From Liolophura sinensis (lineage: Eukaryota > Mollusca > Polyplacophora > Chitonida > Chitonidae), in NCBI RefSeq assembly GCF_032854445.1, contig NW_027018035.1:1-64000 (forward strand): 64,000 nt of DNA, read 5' to 3'. The notes beneath the pieces were generated by a model, which did not search any database, had not been told where the DNA came from, and worked only from the letters and a program-made list of their open reading frames with translations. Of this stretch, positions 53,692-61,956 are shown piece by piece. The position numbers and the translations under genes were made by a program. Each line of letters starts with the position of its first letter. The stretch's first letter is position 1.

Positions 53692-53696
53692 GAGAA

Positions 53697-55140
53697 CTGT
53701 CTACTGGTGAGGTTCTAAAAGCACCAAGGCTGAGCCTCAAACCTTGGTGATGAACGCGATCCAACATTTTAATATACGACTTTCCAGCGGAACCGTAAAT
53801 GATGGTTTCATAATCCAATTTAGACCTCACCATGAGAACGATGTAAATTAAGTAAAATTGATCGGTTAGCATCCCAATCGGTGCTAGACACGACCTTAAT
53901 TATATCGAGAGCCTTTGTACATTTAGCTTTAAGCAATTTTAATATGAGGTATACAAAATAGCTTACTATCAAATATTATACCTAAAAATTTTGTTTCTCC
54001 AACAATTTTAACCTGTTCACCAAAAAATTAAGCTCGGGGTCAAGATGAAGTTTCCGTTTGTTACAAAAATGCATACCGACGGTTTTAGACGTTAAAAATC
54101 TAAAACAGTTTTCAGTTGCCCATTTCTCGATCTTACTGAGACAAAGCTGCAACTGACGTTCGATATTAATCATATTCTTAGCTCGGTAGCATATAACGAA
54201 ATCATCAACATATAAAGAACCCTCTGTATCCCCAATGTTAATGTTTTGGCTAGGCTATTTATTTTTTATGCTAAACAGAGTTGGTGATAGAATGCTGCCC
54301 TGGGTTACACCCATTTCCTGCTCATAAGAGTCAGAAAGAGTGGAACCCACCCGTACCTTAAACTGACGAGCAGATAAAAATTGAGATATAAATATAGATA
54401 ATCCGACCTTTAAATCACATATCCGCGAGGTCTTTTAAAATACCATATTTCCATGTGGTGTCGTAGGCCTTTTCAAGGTCAAAAATATGGGACACCACAT
54501 GTTCGTTACTGATGAGCCATCGCGAATAAAGGTTTCAAATCGAACAAGGTGGTCCATAGTGGATCTACCTTGACGAAACCGCATTGAATATAAGAAAGTA
54601 ACTTGTTGGTTTCCAGAAACCAAACAAGTCGTTCATTAATCATCCGTTCCAAGTCTTACAGACACAGCTGGTAAGAGCTATGGGACGGTAATTATTTGGA
54701 TCAGTATGATCCTGATCTGGTTTGGGAACGGGATAATACCGGGAAAATTACCAGTTATCCAAATATCATTAAGCAAGTCCAAGAGAGTCTCCAGTGGCTC
54801 AGGTGGTAAATGGTTCAGAAACTTATAATATACATTATCAGGACCATAAGCAGTATCATGGGCCTTTTCTTAATGCAGTCTTAAGTTCCTGGATATTAAA
54901 AGAACAATTATAATCTTCTAAATTCTTAGAAGGGCAATTTAATTTTCTCCTTCTGGCTTTTAATACGATGGAATTCTTTAGTATAATTCTCAGAAGAAGA
55001 TTTCTTGGAAATTGTCTCAGCTGGTTCATGAGGTATATATATTATCTCCATCTTTCAAATGCTTGACTTTTGCTTTATTATTTTTGCCCCTGAGCTTCTG
55101 AACCATGTTTTAGACCTTACGCATGGGTGATTTTGACGTA
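53697..55140 (-). pseudogene. L14 ORF2, connection, RT and linker
   Basis: Antisense. Connection: MVRSKLDYETIIYGSAGKSYIKMLDRVHHQGLRLSLGAFRTSPV (53700-53840). RT: NIERQLQLCLSKIEKWATENCFRFLTSKTVGMHFCNKRKLHLDPELNF (54010-54170), the YVDDF codons with an LCY-like context (about 54190), GVTQGSILSP (motif B with Pro to Thr), MRFRQGRSTMDHLVRFETFIRDG and FLTLKRPT in a shifted frame for motif A. The linker VQKLRGKNNKAKVKHLKDGDN runs up to 55140, where the Harbinger piece starts. Confidence 0.85.
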
Positions 55141-55484
55141 AGTCTGCGCACAAAAAGAACGCTTGTTCGCGATTAAAACGAGCACGATAAAGCAAGCACG
55201 TGTCGTTGAGGTGGACATATGGACAGATTGCAAATCGCGTTTGCGACTGGTAGAATTTTGTCATTTGGTACCATGGCGGATTCAAGTGAAGACGAACTAT
55301 TGTTGCTTGACAGTGTTTTCCCAAAAATTATCCTAGGAAAACGCAAAAAAATGGGCGTTCATGAGATAAATAAAAGGAGGCGAATGGAAGGTGAATATCA
55401 TCACTTGTTTCCTCTGCTTAAAAGGAGCCCTTCTCGTTTCCAGTCATACTTGAGAATGAGCCAAGAGACATTCAAGTATATTTC
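55141..55484 (+). pseudogene. PIF/Harbinger transposase, first-exon fragment
   Basis: A foreign segment with an ATG in good context at 55274: MADSSEDELLLLDSVFPK, then VHEINKRRRMEGEYHHLFPLLKRSPSRFQSYLRMSQETFKYI. The pattern of an acidic MADSSxDE start, a basic run, VHxIN-x-R, GEYHHLF, and FxSYxRMSxExF is the N-terminus of HARBI1-like Harbinger nucleases (family knowledge). Only the N-terminal ~65 residues are present and the catalytic DDE part is absent. It is flanked on both sides by copies of the same LINE-A linker segment (54985-55140 and 55485-55655). Confidence 0.8.
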
Positions 55485-56678
55485 AGAAGAAGCTTTCATG
55501 GAAATTGTCTCAGCTAATTTATTGGCTATATCAGATGGAGAGGTTAATATATTATATATATCTGTCAAATGCTAGACTTTTGCTTTATTATTTTTACCCT
55601 TAAGTTTCTGAATCTTGTTCCAGACCTTACGCATGGGTGTTTTTGACGTAATGCCCGAAACAAAGTTCCGCCAATAAGTTCATCTCTTGGACTCGAGTAA
55701 GCGTAGAGCCTTAGCTCTAAAATTACGAACCTGGTTTAAATTATTATTGGTAGGACAATGATTAAATCTGCGTTCAGCCTTTTTACTCTCCTTTATGGCT
55801 TTACGATAGTCATTGGCGTTCCAGGGTTTACTTTTGGATTTGGGATTTGTCGAGGTCTTAGGTATAGTTCTATCAGCAGCTCGTAATACAAGCTCGTTAA
55901 ACTTCAACACAGGATCATTTGCTGCATTGAGAGTCTCTGGAGTGATATCAGCCTCACAGAACATCTCAAATGCTATCCAATCTGCTTTATCGAATTTCCA
56001 CCTAGCTACACGTTCTAAAGAATTAGAAGTGATATATTCTAGGATTATACGAAAATGGTCACTACCACAAAGATCGTCATGCACCTTCTAAGAAAAATCC
56101 GGGAAAAATGATGGATCTGTGATAGTGAGATCGATAGCTGAATAAGTGCCATTACCCGGAAGTAAATAGGTATTAGAACCATCATTGAAATAACACAGTT
56201 CATCTTTCGAAGTTTTGCCTTTACCGTTTATATTATTACTGCCCCATAAAGGGTTATGGGCATTAAAATCTCCCATTATTATAAAAGGGGATAGGAGTTG
56301 TTCTTTCAAATTGTGTAATTGAGAGATTGGCAAAGAAGAATTAAGAGGAATATAGATCAAACATAAAGTAACTGTTTCCGACAAAGAAACATGGACGGCC
56401 ACAGCCTGAAACTCAGTAACGAGATCAACAGGGCTGTGAATTATATTATTATTAACGAAAATAGAGGAGCCGCCACAAGCTCGCTCTTCTTCACCAGAAT
56501 AATTGCTGTAAAGTGTATAATTTTTAAGAGATAATTTATCTTTGTCCGATGTCTTCAGGTGAGTTTCCTGAAGACAAAAGGCAGATGGATTTAAAGATTG
56601 AACTAGCTGTGTTATTTCAATAAAATTTACTTGAAGACCTCCACAAGTCCATTGTATAATTTTATCGTATATCGCCAT
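55485..56678 (-). pseudogene. L14 ORF2, linker and EN
   Basis: Antisense. ATG at 56678-56676 overlaps the ORF1 TAA (56680-56678). The EN frame 56088-56678 (196 codons) has IIQWTCGGL (Asn11 to Thr in the first motif), LQETHLKTSDKDK, ACGGSSIFVNNNIIHSPV, MGDFNAHNPLWGSNN and YSAIDLTITDPSFFPDF. After a stop the frame 55680-56084 continues LCGSDHFRIILEYI and RAADRTIPKTSTNPKSKSKPWNANDYRKAIKESKKAERRFN. Apart from Asn11 the catalytic residues are kept. The linker start repeats the segment at 54985-55140. Confidence 0.87.
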
Positions 56679-57960
56679 TATGGAGGGAGACGTATAGGAG
56701 ATTTATCCTTGTGTTTGGACCGCGGACGACCCTTTCTTGGAGATCGGCTGTTAAATCTCCCTGGTGCACGTGATGTATCCATCACATCCGCTTCTGATGC
56801 TAAAGGACCAACGTCCTCCAACGATCCAAACCTATCAAAAGTTTGGACAGGGTCCCTGGTGGCCTTGGAGTGACGCTTCGTGGGACCACTAGGTTTATTA
56901 TTTTCATTATGACTTTTGTTTCCGGACTTAGTTCTGGTAGTTTTGTTTTTATCTTGTTCAGGTTTATCAATTTTTTGTGTAATATTTACTTGATTCACTT
57001 GCTATACTGTAGTGATCTGTGTTGAGCAGGAATTATAAGCAGGTTGAGCAGCAGGTTGTAAAGATATAGAAGTACGTTTTTCTTTTCTAATGGGCCATTT
57101 CCAAGAAGTTTGAGTAGCAACAGATGCTACTCAATAGACCGCATTGGCAGATGAAGTCTGCAGTGAAGTATTAGGAGGCGAGACTAGTTTGCGGGCTTCC
57201 TGGTAGGATATATTGTTTCTGGCTTTAATATTAATTATTTGTTTTTCCTTGACGAAAAGCGGACAGTCTCTAGACGAGGCCATGTGATCTCCACTGCAGT
57301 AGCAACACTTAACTGTGTTGCTGCAGTCAAAACCATCATGACCCTCAATGCCGCATCTGAAGCAAACCAGTTTATTTTTACATTGTCCCTTGCCGTGAGC
57401 AAATTTTTGGCAAGTGAAACAACGTGTAGGATTAGGGATGTATAAATCTACATTAACTCTATATGGGCAAATGTAGATATGTGACGGTACAGATGTACTA
57501 TTAAATGTCAAAAGGTAGGTATTTAATTTGATGATGTTGCCAGCTTTTTTGATGTGAAACCTTTTACTCTGGCAACACCCTGTGGTTTTAATTCTGTACA
57601 GATTTCCTCTTCAGTTAAGTCTATAATATCACCATCCCTATCACGTATTATTACCTGACAGCTGTTCACGGAATTGTGAGGGGATGTATAAATATGTATA
57701 TCAGAGATTTTTTTTAGTGATAATAAATTTTTAGATTGTTGTTTCCGGAAACATTCGATGAGGATGTCTCCGGATCGTAGTTTTTTTTAACAGTTTTCAA
57801 AGTCCGTGCTGCCCCTTCCAATGCCCTTTTTAACAAAAAAGATGGATTTTAGAGGCTGGCTTTTGTTCACTCCTAGTGAAAAGGACGATACAAGCCGGCC
57901 AATTGTCCTGTTCATTATCAAGTGAATCAGATAATACTTCCAGCTGCCTCTTTTAATCAT
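56678..57960 (-). pseudogene. L14 ORF1 (gag-like) with three intact knuckles
   Basis: Antisense. The best zinc-knuckle block in the window (57131-57511): CFTCQKFAHGKGQC, CFRCGIEGHDGFDC and CCYCSGDHMASSRDC, all ligands present. Upstream are the ITDIHIY and EEICTELKPQGV domain segments with frameshifts (57590-57790). The C-terminal frame 56678-56998 reads NQVNITQKIDKPEQDKNKTTRTK, KPSGPTKRHSKATRDPVQTFDRFGSLEDVGP and a Ser/Arg/Lys-rich tail ending SPIRLPP, with stop TAA overlapping the ORF2 ATG. Confidence 0.88.
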
Positions 57961-59355
57961 CGCCTGGAGTGGGCCGAAATTCCCCACCCACTGCGGAGTG
58001 CCAACAAGGGCGATGCCTGAACCTGGGGATACCCAACAGGAAACGCACCAAGGACTCCACGTGAGGTATACTCGAATAGATAGCCCTAATGAGTGAATAA
58101 GGTCACACATCAGACACATACTGCTCCATTGACCGATGAGCCACCGCCTCAAAACATAGTCCCGCAAACGAAATTTCAGAAATAACATTTATTCCCAGCG
58201 ATGCTGTCAAATAAATCATATATAGTCTACACAGGATACGTTTGATGCCATATTAACCATCACATCCAACACACACGGGAGCACTGCTCCCATCTAAGAT
58301 GAAATTGTGTGTTAAATGAGAATGCCCAACACGACACCTTTTTAAAACGACTTGGTCTCTATGAGACATTTGGTAAGTATAGGAATTGTAGCCAACGACA
58401 GCATGAATAGCATGCAGTTTATTATGGATCTGCAAGTCCCATTCACCCTGCCAAAGTAGATGAATATATTCAAGAATATTAAACTTTATGTTAGTTATAA
58501 GGGATTTTAACCCGAGATACAGGTTTATATAAGACAGCTTTCGCTTCCCTGTCCACGACTGTGTTTCCATGGATACCAGTGTGACTTGGTATTCAAAAGA
58601 ATATAATATCTTTACCTCTTTTAATTAGGTTTTTATGTTTGGCTATGATCTCATGTATCAATGGATTTTTTATTCGGAAGTGCCAAGACAAGACAGCGAG
58701 TCGCTGCATATCACTGCCCTCTGGGCATGCCATGAAGAAACATATGATAAGGCCCGGAGTATGGCTCTGGACCCTGCAGAAAGATAGAAGATGAAGGTGG
58801 CAGACGAAGAGAAGTGACCTGCTGATCTAAGACAGCCCCAGCCGCAACCCTGTCCCCATCCTTTGACCCGTCGGTATATATAAATTTATAATCCATATAA
58901 TCAGCCTCGATTTCAGTAAAACCTTGCTGAATTATAAGAGGATTTGTATGTGATTTATTATATTTACGTAGATCAAATATTAGTTTAGGGTGTGGAAGAA
59001 GCCAGGGAGGAGACTCCGGAAAAGACACCGGAGCTATATCCTCTAGCTTGATGTTAGCACCCACAATATGGTCCCGTATGCGAAGACCGAACGGAGGGAT
59101 CTTCTCAAGACATTTATTAAATTTATCTACATATGATGGATTAAAAGCACAGTCGTAGGCAGGGTTTGTTGGATGTGCTTTAAGCCTTGTAGCATATTGA
59201 AGGCTCAGTTTTATACGTCGATGATATAAAAAAGGCTCATTAGCCTCGACGTATAAACTGTATACTTGTGAGGTTCTAAAAGCACCAAGGCTGAGCCGCA
59301 AACCTTTTGTGACGAACAGGATCTAACATTTTAATGTATGACTTCCTAACGGAAC

Positions 59356-59661
59356 CTCCTTGATCGAGTCACACCTAAGACTTTAAAAGAGGAAGTTGTA
59401 ACTTCCTCGCTTGGCGTTCAGCATGAAGGGGATAGTGCAACGACTCGTTGACCCGTATCAGTATGATGGCTCGGGCGGGGCGGCTTACTTGCCTTCGGTA
59501 AGTCGTCCTAGTGAAGCAGCACTAAATAAAAGAGCGGTGGAAATCCGTCCTGCTACAAGGAGGCACGTTACACGTACATGCACCCTAAAGATTCCTTCGT
59601 CGTCATATGACTGAAAAATTGTTGAGTACGACGTTAAATCCCAAGCACTAACTCACTCACT
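59356..59661 (+). mobile_element. SINE2 in L15, with 11-bp TSD
   Basis: Sense SINE2 without its tRNA head, from tccttgatcgagtcac to the CACTAACTCACTCACT tail. Target duplication CCTAACGGAAC (59345-59355) and CCTAGTGGAAC (59662-59672). Contains GAGGAAGTT-GT-AACTTCCTC (59389-59408) and the 3' hairpin (59598-59633). It splits the connection codons IIYGSVRKSY of L15. Confidence 0.9.
59598..59633 (+). other. SINE2 3' hairpin (candidate RT recognition element)
   Basis: The outer arms CGTCGT and ACGACG pair; an inner GAC/GTT stem (one G-T pair) closes the nine-base loop TGAAAAATT. TTAAATCCCAAGCACT and the CACTCA-like tail follow. The arrangement is the same as the LINE-A and SINE1 3' ends but with different stem bases. 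Confidence 0.7.
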
Positions 59662-61956
59662 CCTAGTGGAACTGTAAATGATGGATCCATAGTCCAATTT
59701 AGACTTCAGCAGAGAACGATATAAATTAAGTAAAACTGATCGGTCAGCACCCCAATCGGTGCTAGACACGACCTTAATTATATCGAGAGCCTTTGTACAT
59801 TTAGCTTTAAGCATTTTAATATGTGGTATAAAAGATAGCCTACTATCAAATATTATACTTCAAAATTTGGTTTCTCCAACAATTTTAATCTGTTCACCAT
59901 AAAAATTAAGCTCAGGGTCAGGATGAAGTTTCCGTTTGTTACAAAAATGCATACTGACGGTTTTAGACGTTGAAAATCTAAAACCGTTTTCATTTGCCCA
60001 TTTCTCGATTTGATTGAGACAAAGCTACAACTGACGTTCGATATTATTCATAATCTTAGCTCGGTAGCATATAAGGAAATCAACCATGTATAAAGAACCC
60101 TGTGTGCCAGATGTTAATGTTTTTGCTCGGCTATTTATTTTTATGCTAAACGGAGTTGGTAATAGAATGCTGCCCTGGGGTACACCCATTTCCTGCTCAT
60201 AAGAGTCAGAAAGAGTGGAACCCACCCGTAACTTAAACTGATGATCAGATAAAAATTTGGATATAAATAATGGTAAGCGACCTTTAAGACCCATATTCGC
60301 GAGGTGTTTTAAAATACCATATTTCCATGTAGTGTCGTAAGCCTTTTCAAGGTCAAAAAATATGAACACCACATGTTCATTATTGATGAAGCCATCGCGA
60401 ATAAAGGTTTCAAATCGAACAGGGTGAACCATGGTAGATCTACCTTGACGAAAACCACATTGAATATTAGAGAGTAACTTGTTGGTTTCAAGGGACTTAA
60501 GAAGTCCATCATTAATCATCGGTTCCATAGTCTTACAGACACAGCTGGTAAGAGCTATGGGACGGTAATTAGAGGGATGGGTATGCCTTGCCCTGTTTGG
60601 GTACCGAAATAATACACGCCTCCCTTCATGAGGGTGGAATATTACCAGTTATCCAAATATCATTAAGCAAGTCCAAGAGGGTCTCAAGTAACTCAGGCGG
60701 TAAATGATTCAGAAGCTTATAACATACATTATCAGGACCGCAAGCAATATCGTGTGCCTTTCTTAATGCAGTTTTAAGTTCCTGGATATTAAAAGGACAA
60801 TTAAAATCATCTAAATTAAAAAAAAAGGCAAGGTTATTTTCTCTTTCTGGTTTTTAATCTGTTAGATTTCTTGGAAATTGTTTCAGCTAGTTTATTTGCT
60901 ACATCAGGTTAAGAAGTTAATATATTATCTCCATCTGTCAAATACTGAACCTTTGCTCTATTATATTTGCCCTTAAGTTTCTGAATCATGTTCCACATCT
61001 TCCGCATAGGTGTTTTTGACGTGATGTCTGAAACAAAGTTCCACCAACAAGATCGTCTCTTGGACTTGAGTAATCGACGAGCCTTGGCTCTAAAATCCGA
61101 ACCTGGTTTGTTATTATCAGTAAGAGATATATTAAAACTTCGCTCGGCCTTTGCGACAGTCCTTATCATACCAGGGTTTACATTTGGATTTGGGATTTGT
61201 CGAGGTTTTAAAGAAAGTTCTATCGGCAGGTCCTAAAACAAGCTTGTTAAATTTTAATATAGGACCATTTGCTGCATTGAGAGTCCCTGGAGTGATATCA
61301 GCCTCACAGAACATCTCACATGCGATCCAATCTGCTTTATCGAATTTCCACCTAGCTACACGTTCTACACAATTAGAAGTGATATGCTTTAAGATAATAG
61401 CAAAATGGTCACTACCACAAAGATCGTCATGCACCTTCCAAGAAAAATCTACGAGAAGTGATGGATCTGTGATAGTGAGATCGACAGCAGGATAAGTGCC
61501 GGTACCCGGATGTAAATAGGTATTAGAACCATCATTGAAATAACACAGTTCATCCTTCGATAAGAAATCTTTCAGTATTTTGCCCATATTATTTATGTTA
61601 TTACTGTCCCCATGGAGAGTAATGGGAATTAAAATCTCCCATTATTATAAACGATTTAGGTAATTGTTCCGTTACATTATGTAACTGAAAAGCTGACATA
61701 GAGGTATTAGGAGGAATATACACTGAAAAAAATGTGATTGTTTCTGACAATAAAACACGAACGGTCATAGCGTGAAGCTCTGTATTAAGAGTAACAAGGC
61801 TCTGATGAATTTATTGTTATTGATATAGATAGAGGAACCGCCTGCAGCTAGCTCTTCTTCAATACAACAGGTGGTATAAAGTCACTAATTTTCAAGAGCT
61901 TTTTTTATCTTTGTCAGATGTCTTCAGGTGAGTTTCCCAAAGACAAACGCCAATAG

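Larger units (their letters stand above)
49993..53694 (-). mobile_element. TX, 3.7-kb inverted-repeat DNA transposon in L14
   Basis: Cleanly interrupts L14 between the connection codons. The terminal inverted repeats are at 49998-50020 and 53669-53691 (22 of 23 bases complementary, starting ATCTGGAAAAACCTAG). AACTCTC (49986-49992) and AACTGTC (53695-53701) look like a 7-bp target duplication, and the empty site ATAAACTCTCTACTGG exists in L7 (about 24110). The interior carries one spliced gene on the minus strand and several further copies of the end motif in alternating orientation. I cannot place it in a named superfamily. Confidence 0.82.
53695..58196 (-). mobile_element. LINE-A copy L14, 5' part
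   Basis: Continuation of L14 beyond TX: connection, RT, linker, a break containing a Harbinger fragment (55141-55484), linker/EN, ORF1 and a partial 5'UTR (57965-58196). The 5'UTR loses its distal ~400 bases and abuts L15 at 58196, with a 30-base foreign-looking stretch around 58081-58125. Confidence 0.9.
58197..61956 (-). mobile_element. LINE-A copy L15
   Basis: Antisense copy lacking its 3'UTR (starts inside the ORF2 C-terminus at 58197) and running through RNase H, connection, RT and linker to EN, where L16 interrupts it at 61956. It contains SINE2 at 59356-59661. ORF1 and the 5'UTR are not present in the window. Confidence 0.9.
58197..61956 (-). pseudogene. L15 ORF2 (EN-RT-RNase H), broken
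   Basis: EN (61132-61587): CYFNDGSNTYLHPGTGTYPAVDLTITDP, CGSDHFAIILKHI. Linker 60909-61169. RT is the longest single frame of its kind here (60025-60528, 167 codons): CGFRQGRSTMVHPVRFETFIRDG, motif A FFDLEKAYDTTW, motif B GVPQGSILLPTPF, but motif C reads YMVDF in place of YVDDF, losing one catalytic Asp. Connection with SINE2. RNase H YTDGSKDGDRVAAGA (58711-59301) and a damaged WI-SHTG segment. The C-terminal finger stops at CVGCDG because CAA became TAA. Confidence 0.88.
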
